Shown in pieces: positions 50,680 to 60,485 of a stretch of 64,000 nt of DNA (position 1 is the first letter of the stretch; every line of letters begins with the position of its first letter). This DNA is from Ruegeria_C sp040830705 (GTDB taxonomy: Bacteria; Pseudomonadota; Alphaproteobacteria; Rhodobacterales; Rhodobacteraceae). The stretch covers positions 1-64,000 of the forward strand of contig JBFOME010000022.1 of the NCBI GenBank assembly GCA_040830705.1. The letters are read 5' to 3'. The notes beneath the pieces were generated by a model. The model searched no databases and had not been told where the DNA came from. It saw only the letters and a program-made list of their open reading frames with translations. Position numbers and translations under genes: made by a program.

Positions 50680-51960
50680 CTAAAGCCTCAGATCAGCTTC
50701 GGTTTTGTCAAAAACGCCCTTGATGTCAAACAAAACCGCTTCAGGGCGTCCGAGTGCGCGTATTTCTCGCGCTCCCATTTCGACGAATTCGCGATGGCCA
50801 ACGGCGACGACAATCGCGTCATAGCTGCCCGGCTCGGGGTCAGCGATCACATCGAAACCGTATTCCTGCCGAACCGCATCAGCATCTGCCCAAGGGTCAT
50901 GCAGATCGACCGTTACGGAATAGTCTTGCAACTCGGTGAGGATGTCGGCCACGCGGGTGTTGCGGATATCGGTGCAGTTTTCCTTGAAGGTGAACCCCAT
51001 GACCAGAACCCGCGCCGTGCTGGGGTTAATCTTGCGCTCCAGCATCAGCTTGATCAGTTCCGCAACCACATGGCGGCTCATATTGTCGTTGATCCGGCGC
51101 CCGGCCAGGATCACCTCGGGGTGATAACCGGCCTGTTCGGCGCGGTAGGTCAGGTAGTAAGGATCGACCCCGATGCAATGCCCGCCAACCAGCCCAGGCT
51201 TGAAAGGCAGGAAATTCCACTTGGTACCTGCGACCTCAAGCACCTCTAGCGTGTCGAGGCCCAGCCGCGAGAAGATCAGCGAAAACTCGTTCACCAGCGC
51301 GATATTGATGTCGCGCTGGGTGTTCTCGATCACCTTGGCCGCTTCAGCGGTCTTGATCGAGCTGGCCCGATGCGTGCCCGCCTTGATCACCGGCGCATAG
51401 ATCGCCTCGACCCGGTCCAGCGTGGCTTCATCCTGCGCCGAGACAACCTTGACCAGGTTTTCCAGCGAGTGTTCCGCATCGCCCGGGTTCACCCGTTCCG
51501 GCGAATAGCCCAGCCGGATATCGTCATAAAGGCGCAGCCCGCTTACCTCGGCCAGCAACGGTCCACAGACCTCTTCGGTCACGCCGGGATAGACGGTGGA
51601 TTCCAGGATCACCAGATCGCCCGGGGTGAGATAGGGTGCGATCATCCGGCATGCGGCGCGCAACGGACCGAGATCGGGCGCCTTGGCCGGTGTGATCGGG
51701 GTAGGTATGCCGAGGATATAGGTGGTACGGTCCGCCAGATCTGCAGGATCGCCGGAAAAGCGCGCCTGGGTGGCTTGCAAAGACTGCTCTGAAACTTCAC
51801 CGGTTTTGTCGTGGCCTTCCAGCAGTGCCGCGACATGCGCCGGATCGGTGTCGAAACCCAGCGTATCGAATCCCGCGCGCGACAGACCCAGCGCCAGTGG
51901 CAGCCCGACATAGCCAAGGCCCAGCACGGCAATCTTTTCACCCGGGATTTGGCTTGGCAC
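50680..51960 (-). CDS. Nucleotide-sugar dehydrogenase (UDP-N-acetylhexosamine dehydrogenase type)
   Basis: A 426-residue UDP-sugar dehydrogenase. NAD-binding GLGYVGLPLALGLSRAGFDTLGFD, the central IKTAEAAKVIENTQRDINIALVNEFS, and catalytic cysteine in PGLVGGHCIGVDPYYLTYRA. The pattern matches WecC/TviB/WbpA-type enzymes that make uronic acids of N-acetylhexosamines. Start is uncertain: a GTG at 51960 follows CGGAGAACACGCA, while an ATG at 52059 would add 33 residues with no family similarity. It is the first gene of the sugar operon. Confidence 0.85.
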   Translation of the reverse strand: MPSQIPGEKIAVLGLGYVGLPLALGLSRAGFDTLGFDTDPAHVAALLEGHDKTGEVSEQSLQATQARFSGDPADLADRTTYILGIPTPITPAKAPDLGPLRAACRMIAPYLTPGDLVILESTVYPGVTEEVCGPLLAEVSGLRLYDDIRLGYSPERVNPGDAEHSLENLVKVVSAQDEATLDRVEAIYAPVIKAGTHRASSIKTAEAAKVIENTQRDINIALVNEFSLIFSRLGLDTLEVLEVAGTKWNFLPFKPGLVGGHCIGVDPYYLTYRAEQAGYHPEVILAGRRINDNMSRHVVAELIKLMLERKINPSTARVLVMGFTFKENCTDIRNTRVADILTELQDYSVTVDLHDPWADADAVRQEYGFDVIADPEPGSYDAIVVAVGHREFVEMGAREIRALGRPEAVLFDIKGVFDKTEADLRL

Positions 51961-52180
51961 TGCGTGTTCTCCGACGGTTTGCTGTGTTGTCTCTGGCGCC
52001 AGCGATCGCCACCGCGCCCTGTTAGTCAAAAGCCCGGGCTTTGGAAACTCGAAATCCACATAGGCCTTCGATTCTGTGACCTCAATACACGCTCGCGCGA
52101 GGGTGCAGCCATGTCATTTGAAGAGTGCCGCGCAGTCCTGTAACGTCCTGTCACCAAACATTTCCGGAAGCCGGGGGCCC

Positions 52181-54541
52181 ATGATCCGCATTCTGTATTG
52201 TCTTGTTGTGTCTGCCTTTCTGTCGCTGGCGCTGGCTGGCCCCTCGCAGGCCCAACTGTCCTATCTGCCTGGCGCGTCCTCATCAGACAGCGCCGGCGAG
52301 ACCGCCCAGGGCGATCTGGCCACCGCCATTCGTGAAGCCTCGCAGGCCGGGGCGAGCGTGATCGTGATCGACAGCAGCGGCAATCTGGTCAGCGCGTCGG
52401 GCGGGGCAGATGCCGATGCAGACGCCGAAAATGCGGATCCGATGTCGGAAAGCTCGCAGTTGATGAAGGCGCAAGAGCGGTTTTCGGAGTTCCGCAGATC
52501 GCTTGAGTCCCGACTGGATGCGCTGCCCTATTCGATCTTCGAGGTGCAGTATATCTTGCGCCAGACCAGCCCAGACGGGCGCATCATGACCTATGCCGAG
52601 GTGCTGTTCTGGAACGTGCTTCTGTTGCTGGTCGGGCGCTGGCTTTCGGTTGAGATCTACGGCAAGCGGATCGCCAAACGCTATGTGGTGGCGCGGATCA
52701 AGGAGAACCCGCAGGGCTATCGCGACAAGATGCCGTTTCTGGTCTATCGCTTCCTCATGGGGATCGGTGGCACCGTATTTGCGATGCTGTTTGCCGCGAT
52801 CATCGGGTATCTGATCTTCGGGCCCACAGACGATATCTCTATCCAGTTCACAGTCACGGCGATATTCACCGCCTATTTTCTGGCGCGCACCGTTTCCGAC
52901 CTCTGGCGCATGATCCTGTCGCCCTACCTGTCCCAATACCGCCTTCCGCCCTTTTCGGATCGCGATGCCAAACGGCTCTATATCTGGGCGAGTTTTGTGG
53001 CGACCTACGACATTTCTGCGGTTCTGTTTTCGACCTGGGTCGCGGATTTCGGATTGAACTACAACGTCTATGCGATGGTCTACGGTGTGCTCTCGTTGGT
53101 CGGAGCGCTTGCCAACATACTGATGGTGCTGTTCAACGCGCGCGCGATTTCTCACGCGATCCGCGGCGGGCGGGCCGCTGATCAGGTTTCATTCCTTCTG
53201 CGCCTCGTCTCGTTTGCCTGGGCGCCGATTATTTTGCTTTACATCGTATTCGGCTGGTTTGATCTGGCGCTTGATCTGGTTCTGGAAAAACCGTCGCCGA
53301 TCCCACTGATTGCCGGGACTTATGCAATCTTCATGTCCGTCGTTGTGGCCTATGGCGCCATGAATTACCTGCTGGAGCGTTATTTTGCGCGCTCGCGTCA
53401 GGTGCAGCAGATCAACGAAGAACTGGCAAGCGCCGACGCCGAGGAAGACTGGGAAGACGAGGTTCCGGCCCCCAAGACCCACCCCATCGCGACATACGAG
53501 GACTTGGCCCGCCGCGTAGCTGGGGCGCTTGCCTTTGTGGTCGGGGCATATGCGCTGATCGTAATCTGGTATCCCGATGCCAGCTGGACCGAAGATTTAC
53601 CGGTCGAACGGGCGCTGGATGTGCTGGTGATCCTGTTCATCGGCTATATCGTCTATCACTTTTTCCGCATCTGGATCGACAGCAAGATCGCCGAGGAAAC
53701 CGTCGACGCAGGCGAGGCCGAGTTGGGCGACGAGGGCGGCGGCAGCAGTGCGTCGCGTCTCGCCACGCTTCTGCCGCTGTTTCGCGGGGCGATTCTTGCA
53801 GTGGTCGTTGTGACGATCACGCTCATCGCTTTGATGGAATTGGGCATCAATGTCAGCCCGCTCTTCGCCGGTGCCGGTGTGGTTGGCCTGGCGGTAGGGT
53901 TCGGAGCGCAGACGCTGGTGCGCGATATCTTCTCAGGCGCGTTCTTTCTGGTCGATGATGCGTTCCGCAAGGGCGAATACATCGATATCGGTGACGTGAA
54001 GGGGACGGTCGAAAAGATCTCGGTCCGCTCCTTCCAACTGCGCCACCATCTGGGCGCGCTCAACACCATTCCCTTTGGCGAGATCAAGGTGCTGACCAAC
54101 TATTCGCGGGACTGGGTAATCATGAAACTGCCGCTGCGGGTGACCTATGACACCGATGTCGAACGGGTCCGGAAGCTGATCAAGAACCTCGGCAAGGAGT
54201 TGTTGACGGATCCCGTGATCGGCGAGAACTTTATCCAGCCGCTGAAATCGCAGGGCGTGATCGAGATGCAGGACAGCGCGATGATCATTCGGGTCAAGTT
54301 CATGACCAAACCGGGTGATCAATGGCTGGTTCGCAAGAAGGTTTTTGAAGAAATCCGCGCCTTGTTCGAACGCGAAGGCATCCGCTTTGCCCATCGCGAA
54401 GTAACAGTGCGGCTGGCCGATGGCAAAAAGGAAGACGAGCTGTCGCCAAACCAGAAAGAAGCCGTGACCGGAGCGGTGCAGGCGGCCATTGATGAGGATT
54501 ACCTAGACGATATCGGACCGGGCGGCGGCGATGGACCTTGA
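52181..54541 (+). CDS. MscS-family mechanosensitive ion channel
   Basis: A 786-residue protein. A signal peptide lies at residues 1-24 (ending PSQAQ), followed by a periplasmic stretch, about ten membrane helices and a C-terminal MscS domain: LFAGAGVVGLAVGFGAQTLVRDIFSGAFFLVDDAFRKGEYIDIGDVKGTVEKISVRS, then NTIPFGEIKVLTNYSRDW. Long MscS-like channels of this type protect against osmotic downshock. The ATG at 52181 is preferred over 52076, because the signal peptide begins there. It is divergent from the sugar operon with about 220 bases between. Confidence 0.9.
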   Translation: MIRILYCLVVSAFLSLALAGPSQAQLSYLPGASSSDSAGETAQGDLATAIREASQAGASVIVIDSSGNLVSASGGADADADAENADPMSESSQLMKAQERFSEFRRSLESRLDALPYSIFEVQYILRQTSPDGRIMTYAEVLFWNVLLLLVGRWLSVEIYGKRIAKRYVVARIKENPQGYRDKMPFLVYRFLMGIGGTVFAMLFAAIIGYLIFGPTDDISIQFTVTAIFTAYFLARTVSDLWRMILSPYLSQYRLPPFSDRDAKRLYIWASFVATYDISAVLFSTWVADFGLNYNVYAMVYGVLSLVGALANILMVLFNARAISHAIRGGRAADQVSFLLRLVSFAWAPIILLYIVFGWFDLALDLVLEKPSPIPLIAGTYAIFMSVVVAYGAMNYLLERYFARSRQVQQINEELASADAEEDWEDEVPAPKTHPIATYEDLARRVAGALAFVVGAYALIVIWYPDASWTEDLPVERALDVLVILFIGYIVYHFFRIWIDSKIAEETVDAGEAELGDEGGGSSASRLATLLPLFRGAILAVVVVTITLIALMELGINVSPLFAGAGVVGLAVGFGAQTLVRDIFSGAFFLVDDAFRKGEYIDIGDVKGTVEKISVRSFQLRHHLGALNTIPFGEIKVLTNYSRDWVIMKLPLRVTYDTDVERVRKLIKNLGKELLTDPVIGENFIQPLKSQGVIEMQDSAMIIRVKFMTKPGDQWLVRKKVFEEIRALFEREGIRFAHREVTVRLADGKKEDELSPNQKEAVTGAVQAAIDEDYLDDIGPGGGDGP

Positions 54542-54589
54542 TGGCGGCATCAGGGGTCATCCCAAGCCGCAGGTCTCGGGTATGTCGCT

Positions 54590-55342
54590 TCAGATCGAGC
54601 CGGCCTCGACCATGAAGTTGCTGGCCGAGCACATCGCCGCGTCGTCCGACGCAAGAAACAGCACCATGCGGGCGACATAGACAGGGTCGATCAGGTCGGG
54701 CAGGCATTGGCGGTTGCGATGCGCCTCCAACCCTTCGGGCGTCGCCCACAGCTCTTTCTGACGGTCGGTCATGATCCAGCCCGGGACCACGGTGTTTACG
54801 CGAATGCGGTGGTCCCCCAGATCCCGCGCCATCGTCCGGGTCAGCCCGTGCACTGCTGCTTTCGCCGTCGTATAAGCCGGAAAGCCGCCGCCAGCCTCCC
54901 ACCAGGAATTCGACCCCATATTGATGATCGAGCCACCACCATTTGCGATCATCCCGGGCGCGATTGACTGGATGGCAAAGAACATGTGGCGGATGTTCGT
55001 GGCCTGACGTTCATCCCAGTATTCGGGCGTTACATCCTTCCAGTCGTGGCGGTCGTCGCGGGCGGCATTGTTGACCAGTACATGAGCGGAACCGAGCCGC
55101 TCGGTCAGTTTCTCAAGGGCCACTTGCATAGCGGCGATATCGCGAAGGTCACAAATTTCGTAGTCGACATTTTCGGTATGCTCGGCCAATGCGGCACTCC
55201 CGGTTTCGTCGAGGTCGAGGAACCCAACGCGGGCGCCTTGGGCGGCAAAGGCCTTGACGATTTCGGCGCCAATGCCCTGGGCTCCGCCCGAGACAATGAC
55301 GGTTTTGTTTTTCAAGCTTGGATAGATGGCAAATTCAGGCAT
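54590..55342 (-). CDS. Short-chain dehydrogenase/reductase (SDR)
   Basis: A 250-residue SDR. It has the cofactor motif VIVSGGAQGIGAEIVKAF, the NNAA motif (VLVNNAARDD), the catalytic serine region IINMGSNSWW, and YTTAKAA with Tyr and Lys. The C-terminal sequence ends VEAGSI. It would oxidise an alcohol or sugar with NAD(P); sugar dehydrogenases are close in form. It is alone, with 181 bases upstream to the next gene. Confidence 0.9.
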   Translation of the reverse strand: MPEFAIYPSLKNKTVIVSGGAQGIGAEIVKAFAAQGARVGFLDLDETGSAALAEHTENVDYEICDLRDIAAMQVALEKLTERLGSAHVLVNNAARDDRHDWKDVTPEYWDERQATNIRHMFFAIQSIAPGMIANGGGSIINMGSNSWWEAGGGFPAYTTAKAAVHGLTRTMARDLGDHRIRVNTVVPGWIMTDRQKELWATPEGLEAHRNRQCLPDLIDPVYVARMVLFLASDDAAMCSASNFMVEAGSI

Positions 55343-55524
55343 CGGCTTTCCTCACCTCGGACGAATGGGATGTTTTGACCATTGGCAATCGGATGGCCGG
55401 AGAGTGTTTTTTGCTAAGCTCTAGGTTTGGCTGCAAGTTCAAGCAATAGCCTCAAAACCCCGCTCTAACAAACGTGATCAAACGAAACCGTACCTTGAAG
55501 CGGTCTGCGAAAGGCCGGCTTGGC

Positions 55525-56391
55525 TCAGAACCACTGCCCGGGTTCCATCAAGCCCAGATCCAGCAATTGCCGGGAATGCCATTCAAAGGGGGTGGAGTTG
55601 TGCCAGCGGAAGCTGTGGATGTCGAATGTTGACCCAGGATTGCGCTTGAGCGCCTTGGCGGTGCGGAAGGAACAGATGGCCGCCGTCAGATTGTGGTGCC
55701 AGGGGCAGGCATAGGTATTGTATTCCTGTTCGGCAAAGGTGTGGTTGGCCAGCAATTCCAGACCGGGCGCTGATTTGAACAGGGCGATCCGGTCGATCTT
55801 GCGGCTGTCTTTCGGGATATGCTCTTCGTACCGCCAGCGCACGCCGCCGAAGAAGTCCAACTGGCGCTCCTTTGGCTGACCTGTGGTCGGGTCGTTGCGG
55901 GCTAGGGCGTAGTAGCCGGACTTGTCCAGATGCGCCCGGTCCAGCGAGACACCGTTCGGAGAGCGCTCCAGATCATCGGCATAAAGGTCGATCACATAGG
56001 TTAGCATCGCGTCGCGCCGCTCTTCCTGGTGAAAGGCCAGCATTTCGCCCACGCTGCGGGTCTCGCAGAACGGGTAGAACAGGTATTCCGCATTGTAGCA
56101 GTAATACATCCACCGGCCCGGCGCGCTCTCGATCACCCGGTTAACGGCGGCAGGAACCGCGCCTTCGGGTCCGCAATCGAAGCCGATGCGCTGCACCCGA
56201 GCCTCGACATCCTTGGGCAAGGCGAAGGCATCCGGCATCAGGGCCAGAACCGTGCCGAAGCCGCATTGCAGGTGGTGCCGCAGGGTTGTCGCGACCTCGA
56301 CATCATCCTCGACAAAAATCAACGCAATCGGGCCCAGACCCGGCAGGGCGGTGTCCTGTTTGAGAAAACTGTCTAGCGTGGGGTACTGCAT
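55525..56391 (-). CDS. Putative glycosyltransferase-like protein
   Basis: A 288-residue protein I do not recognise firmly. IALIFVEDDVEVATTLRHHLQCGFGTVLALMP near the N-terminus looks like a nucleotide-diphospho-sugar-binding start, and RDAMLTYVIDLYADDLE, FFGGVRWRYEEHIP and CPWHHNLTAAICSFRTAKALKRNPG resemble family-2-type glycosyltransferases of roseobacters. No signal peptide. The frame opens at 56457, but MQYPTLDSFL at 56391 is the likely start. It is divergent from miaB; 125 bases lie between. Confidence 0.55.
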   Translation of the reverse strand: MQYPTLDSFLKQDTALPGLGPIALIFVEDDVEVATTLRHHLQCGFGTVLALMPDAFALPKDVEARVQRIGFDCGPEGAVPAAVNRVIESAPGRWMYYCYNAEYLFYPFCETRSVGEMLAFHQEERRDAMLTYVIDLYADDLERSPNGVSLDRAHLDKSGYYALARNDPTTGQPKERQLDFFGGVRWRYEEHIPKDSRKIDRIALFKSAPGLELLANHTFAEQEYNTYACPWHHNLTAAICSFRTAKALKRNPGSTFDIHSFRWHNSTPFEWHSRQLLDLGLMEPGQWF

Positions 56392-56516
56392 CAATGTCCC
56401 TTGGTTTGCCGCGCTGGCATGCTGGCACAAATTCGGGTAATTGCAGCCGCATTGCAAGCGATGCGCGTTCCGTATAGACGCCTGCGTCGATCCCGCCAGT
56501 GCAAAGGCCGAGCCCG

Positions 56517-57836
56517 ATGTCCGAACCGAAGAAACTATTCATCAAGACCTATGGCTGTCAGATGAACGTCTATGACAGCGAGCGTATGGCCGAGGCGCTG
56601 GGCGGGCAGGGCTATGTCGAGACACAAAGCGCCGATGACGCCGACATGATCCTGCTGAACACTTGCCATATTCGCGAAAAGGCGGCGGAAAAGGTCTATT
56701 CCGAGCTTGGACGTTTCAAGGGCTTGAAGGCGGAAAAGCCGGACCTGAAGATCGGCGTGGCTGGCTGCGTGGCGCAGGCCGAGGGCGAAGAGATCATGCG
56801 CCGCCAGCCACTGGTCGATCTGGTCGTAGGCCCGCAAAGCTACCACCGCCTGCCGGAGATGGAGGCAAAGACCCGCCAGGGCGCCAAGGCGCTGGACACC
56901 GATTTTCCCGAAGAAGACAAGTTCGAGCGGCTCAAATCGCGCCCCAAGGCGAAACGTGGCCCCACCGCCTTTCTGACCGTGCAGGAAGGTTGCGACAAAT
57001 TCTGCGCCTTTTGCGTGGTGCCATATACGCGCGGGGCCGAGGTCAGCCGCCCTGTTGACCGTATCCTGACCGAAGCGCGTGATCTAGTTGAACGCGGCGT
57101 GCGCGAGATCACGCTGCTGGGCCAGAACGTCAACGCCTATCACGGGGCCGGACCAAATGGCGACATGACGCTGGCGCAACTGATCTGGCAACTCGACAAG
57201 ATCGACGGGTTGGAACGCATCCGCTTCACCACCTCGCACCCCAATGACATGGCCGACGATCTGATCGAGGCGCATGGCACCTGCGACAAGCTGATGCCCT
57301 ACCTGCACTTGCCGGTGCAGTCGGGCTCGGACCGGATTCTCAAGCGCATGAACCGCTCGCATACGGCAGAAAGCTATCTGCGGCTGGTCGAGCGTATCCG
57401 CGCCGCGCGGCCAGATATCCTGATGTCGGGTGATTTCATCGTCGGCTTCCCCGAAGAGACCGAGGCAGATTTTCAGGCCACGCTCGATCTGGTGGAGGAA
57501 GTTACCTATGGCTACGCCTATTCCTTCAAATACTCGACCCGGCCCGGAACGCCTGCGGCTGAACGCCCACAGGTCGACCCGACCGAGACTGACGACCGCC
57601 TGCAGCGCCTTCAAGCCCTTATCACCCGGGATCAACGATCTGTTCAGGATTCGATGGTAGGTCGTGAGGTGAAGGTTCTGTTTGAAAAGCCCGGGCGCCT
57701 TTCGGGGCAGATGGGCGGCAAGTCAGACTATCTGCATGCGGTGCATGTGGACGACGCCAATGTCGAGATCGGTGATCTGCGCCGGGTGCGCATCATCGAA
57801 TCGGCGGCGAACTCCCTGCGGGGTGTACTGGCGTAA
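56517..57836 (+). CDS. miaB: MiaB, tRNA-2-methylthio-N6-dimethylallyladenosine synthase
   Basis: A 439-residue radical-SAM methylthiotransferase. The N-terminal cluster cysteines are in IKTYGCQMNVYDS, LNTCHIREKAAEK and VAGCVAQAEG. The radical-SAM motif is QEGCDKFCAFCVVPYTRG (CxxxCxxC), and a C-terminal TRAM domain follows (VKVLFEKPGRLSGQMGGKSDYLHAV). It modifies adenosine 37 of tRNAs reading codons beginning with U. The ATG at 56517 starts SEPKKLFIKTYGCQ; the frame opens at 56499. Confidence 0.97.
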   Translation: MSEPKKLFIKTYGCQMNVYDSERMAEALGGQGYVETQSADDADMILLNTCHIREKAAEKVYSELGRFKGLKAEKPDLKIGVAGCVAQAEGEEIMRRQPLVDLVVGPQSYHRLPEMEAKTRQGAKALDTDFPEEDKFERLKSRPKAKRGPTAFLTVQEGCDKFCAFCVVPYTRGAEVSRPVDRILTEARDLVERGVREITLLGQNVNAYHGAGPNGDMTLAQLIWQLDKIDGLERIRFTTSHPNDMADDLIEAHGTCDKLMPYLHLPVQSGSDRILKRMNRSHTAESYLRLVERIRAARPDILMSGDFIVGFPEETEADFQATLDLVEEVTYGYAYSFKYSTRPGTPAAERPQVDPTETDDRLQRLQALITRDQRSVQDSMVGREVKVLFEKPGRLSGQMGGKSDYLHAVHVDDANVEIGDLRRVRIIESAANSLRGVLA

Positions 57837-57985
57837 TTTTGCCGCCATCGCCTGGGAAAGACTTGCGGTTGCCCTATACAGATTGTGGTTTCTGGGCTAC
57901 ACCTGCCCAAATGTAGTGGCAAACTGCCAGTCAATTGGAGCGATTGGGGCAGTTGTACAACATCGAGTATGTGAGGGGGCTCACG

Positions 57986-58726
57986 ATGAAGACATGGAAA
58001 TCCGTTCTCGGTGCCAAGGTGATCACGGGGCTGCTGTTGGCATTCGGTACGTCGACTGCTGCTCTTGCCGGAAACGTTCAATCACCGCTGCAAGACCCGG
58101 TGGTTGAAGCACCGGAGCCACCGAATTGGGACGGGTTTTATGCTGGTGCCTCCGCCGGTTACGGGTTTGGCTTTGAGGACAGGTTCGGGGTTGCCGTAGA
58201 GGGTGTCGGATCGGGCGATCTGGGCGATATGAATCCGGATGGCCCCTTCGTGGGCTTGCGTGGCGGATGGCGGGATTCGATTCGTTTTGCGACCGGTCGC
58301 CAATATGTCTACGGCTTCGAGGTCGGGTACGATCTTGCGGATATCGAGGATTCGGTGTCCGGTGTTGCGCTTGGTATTCCGGGCGAAGGGCGTTCGAAGA
58401 TCAAGGATATGTTCGCGCTGCGTTTCAAGGGCGGGATCACCAATCGGTCCGGCCGCACGCTGTATTTCAGTTCCATCGGCTACGTGAATTCAAAGGTTGA
58501 AACCGGATTGACTGGGGGAGGGTTGTCGTCTGATGTCGATGACCGCCGTGACGGTTATGCGCTGGGGCTTGGCGTCGAGCACAAGCTGAACGAGCGCGTG
58601 TCTCTGACCGGCGAGTATGAATACGTCAATCTCAATTCCAAGACGGTCACCATCGAGGATATCGTGAGAACGAAATCCACACCGGGGTTTCATGGTCTGC
58701 GGCTGGGGGTGAACTTCCGATTCTAA
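57986..58726 (+). CDS. Outer-membrane beta-barrel protein (porin-like, OmpA/Omp25 type)
   Basis: A 246-residue exported protein. The signal peptide ends about residue 29 (TSTAALAGNVQ). The mature part shows alternating strands with aromatic ends: WDGFYAGASAGYGFGFED, GLRGGWRDSIRFATGRQYVYGFEVGYDLADI, YALGLGVEHKLNERVSLTGEYEYVNL and a final GLRLGVNFRF with terminal phenylalanine. This is the eight-stranded Omp25/RopB barrel pattern. Function is structural or adhesive. The ATG at 57986 follows GAGGGGG. Confidence 0.87.
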   Translation: MKTWKSVLGAKVITGLLLAFGTSTAALAGNVQSPLQDPVVEAPEPPNWDGFYAGASAGYGFGFEDRFGVAVEGVGSGDLGDMNPDGPFVGLRGGWRDSIRFATGRQYVYGFEVGYDLADIEDSVSGVALGIPGEGRSKIKDMFALRFKGGITNRSGRTLYFSSIGYVNSKVETGLTGGGLSSDVDDRRDGYALGLGVEHKLNERVSLTGEYEYVNLNSKTVTIEDIVRTKSTPGFHGLRLGVNFRF

Positions 58727-58748
58727 ACGGCGTTTGCGCTAGGGGTTT

Positions 58749-58779
58749 CGTGGCGTCGATTGTGAGCATCGACGCCACG
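58749..58779 (+). terminator. Intrinsic terminator after the outer-membrane protein gene
   Basis: CGTGGCGTCGAT and ATCGACGCCACG form a perfect 12-bp stem with a 7-base loop, 22 bases after the stop, followed by ATTTGTTTC. It separates this gene from the phoH operon. Confidence 0.8.
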
Positions 58780-58874
58780 ATTTGTTTCAGCGGGATGAAA
58801 AAGCGCGGGATGCGCTTGCACGCGGGACGAGATGTTGGCTACGCTCGACCCAGACTGCCAACACAGGAGAGCGG

Positions 58875-59906
58875 ATGGCCATAGGTGCCCTGAACCCACC
58901 GCAGGAAGACGCGCCGAAAGAGGTGCTTCTTGAGTTTCCCGACAACCGTTTGCTGATTGATCTTTGCGGAGAGTACGACCGCAATCTCGCGCAAATCGAA
59001 GAGAAGTTGAGCGTGCAGATTCTGCGCCGCGGCAACCAACTTGCGATTCTCGGCGATGAGGCGGCCCAAAAACAGGCCGAAGAGGTGCTGGAGGCGCTGT
59101 ATGAGCGGCTTCAGGACGGGCGCCCCGTCGAGGCGGCGGATGTCGACCGCGAATTGCGCATGGGCAATTCCGAGCAGGGCACCGGCGCGCGCGACGGCGA
59201 CCAGCTTGAGATGTTCACCGGCGAAAAGGTCGAGATCAAGACCCGCAAGAAGCTGGTCGAGCCGCGCACGGATGCGCAGAAAGCTTACGTGCTGTCGCTA
59301 TTTGAGAATGAACTGGCCTTTGGAATTGGTCCGGCAGGGACGGGCAAGACCTATCTGGCCGTCGCGGTGGGCGTTTCGATGTTCATCACCGGCCTTGTGG
59401 ACCGCATCATCCTCAGCCGTCCGGCGGTCGAGGCGGGCGAGAAGCTGGGCTATCTGCCCGGCGACATGAAGGACAAGGTCGATCCCTACATGCAGCCGCT
59501 GTATGACGCGCTGAACGATTTCCTGCCCGGCAAACAGCTTGCCAAGCTGATCGAGGAAAAGAAGATCGAAATCGCGCCGCTGGCCTTTATGCGCGGCCGG
59601 ACGCTCGCCAATGCGTTTGTGGTGCTGGATGAGGCGCAGAATGCCACGACCATGCAGATGAAGATGTTCCTCACCCGGCTTGGCGAAGGCTCGCGCATGG
59701 TCATCACCGGCGACCGCAGCCAGGTGGACCTGCCGCGTGGCGTGCCCTCGGGCCTGGCGGATGCTGAACGCCTGCTGGGCGATGTACCGGGGATCAGTTT
59801 CAACTACTTCACCGCCAAGGACGTGGTGCGTCACCCGCTTGTCGCCGCCATCATTGAGGCGTATGAGGCCGATTCCGGGCGCGAACCTCCGACCCGGACC
59901 GGCTAG
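58875..59906 (+). CDS. phoH: PhoH-family protein (YbeZ-type ATPase)
   Basis: A 343-residue P-loop ATPase. Walker A is GIGPAGTGKTYLA and Walker B lies in NAFVVLDEAQNAT; VITGDRSQVDLP is also diagnostic. PhoH/YbeZ acts with YbeY in RNA processing. The ATG at 58875 follows AGGAGAGCGG and ends a frame open from 58782. It heads the phoH-ybeY-corC-lnt operon. A C/G-rich hairpin (59894-59917) straddles the stop but has no U-run, so the operon probably continues. Confidence 0.93.
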   Translation: MAIGALNPPQEDAPKEVLLEFPDNRLLIDLCGEYDRNLAQIEEKLSVQILRRGNQLAILGDEAAQKQAEEVLEALYERLQDGRPVEAADVDRELRMGNSEQGTGARDGDQLEMFTGEKVEIKTRKKLVEPRTDAQKAYVLSLFENELAFGIGPAGTGKTYLAVAVGVSMFITGLVDRIILSRPAVEAGEKLGYLPGDMKDKVDPYMQPLYDALNDFLPGKQLAKLIEEKKIEIAPLAFMRGRTLANAFVVLDEAQNATTMQMKMFLTRLGEGSRMVITGDRSQVDLPRGVPSGLADAERLLGDVPGISFNYFTAKDVVRHPLVAAIIEAYEADSGREPPTRTG

Positions 59907-59951
59907 GCCCGGTCCGGCGGCGGGGCTGGCGCCGATCTAGCCGAGGCGTGC

Positions 59952-60485
59952 ATGGACCTGGATCTAACACTGGAAGACACCCGTTGGGGCGATCTGTCGC
60001 CGCTGGCAGAGCGCGCCGTTGCCGAGGTGCTCGACCATCTGGGGATCGCCGCAGATCTATGCGAGGTAAGTCTTCTGGCTTGCGATGACGCACGCATTGC
60101 CGAGTTGAACTCGGCGTTTCGGGACAAGGCAAAGCCGACCAATGTGTTGAGTTGGCCCTCCGCCGAGTTGGCGGCGGACAGCGACGGTGGCACACCTGCG
60201 CTGCCTGGGCCCGATTTCACCGGCGAGATTGCGCTGGGCGACATCGCGATCTCTTACGACACTTGCGCTAGAGAGGCCGAAGCGGCAGGCAAGCCGATGC
60301 AAGATCACGTGACTCATTTGATCGTTCACGGTGTGTTACACCTGCTGGGTTACGACCATGTGCGTAACGCGGATGCCACTCTGATGGAGGGGCTTGAGGT
60401 TGAGATACTTGGCAAATTGGGTTTGGATAACCCATATAGTGACTTTGCGGGGCCAGATGGACCGCGGGATTTGGATCAGGATTAA
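59952..60485 (+). CDS. ybeY: YbeY, endoribonuclease / rRNA maturation factor
   Basis: A 177-residue metalloprotein with the zinc motif HLIVHGVLHLLGYDH (HxxxHxxxxxH), preceded by FRDKAKPTNVLSWP and GEIALGDIAISYDT. YbeY trims 16S rRNA and supports ribosome quality control. It lies 45 bases after phoH, and its stop shares a base with the corC start. Confidence 0.95.
   Translation: MDLDLTLEDTRWGDLSPLAERAVAEVLDHLGIAADLCEVSLLACDDARIAELNSAFRDKAKPTNVLSWPSAELAADSDGGTPALPGPDFTGEIALGDIAISYDTCAREAEAAGKPMQDHVTHLIVHGVLHLLGYDHVRNADATLMEGLEVEILGKLGLDNPYSDFAGPDGPRDLDQD

Noticed and set aside
59894..59917. GC hairpin at the phoH stop as a terminator
   Set aside because: No U-run follows and ybeY starts 45 bases later on the same strand, so read-through in the operon is more likely.
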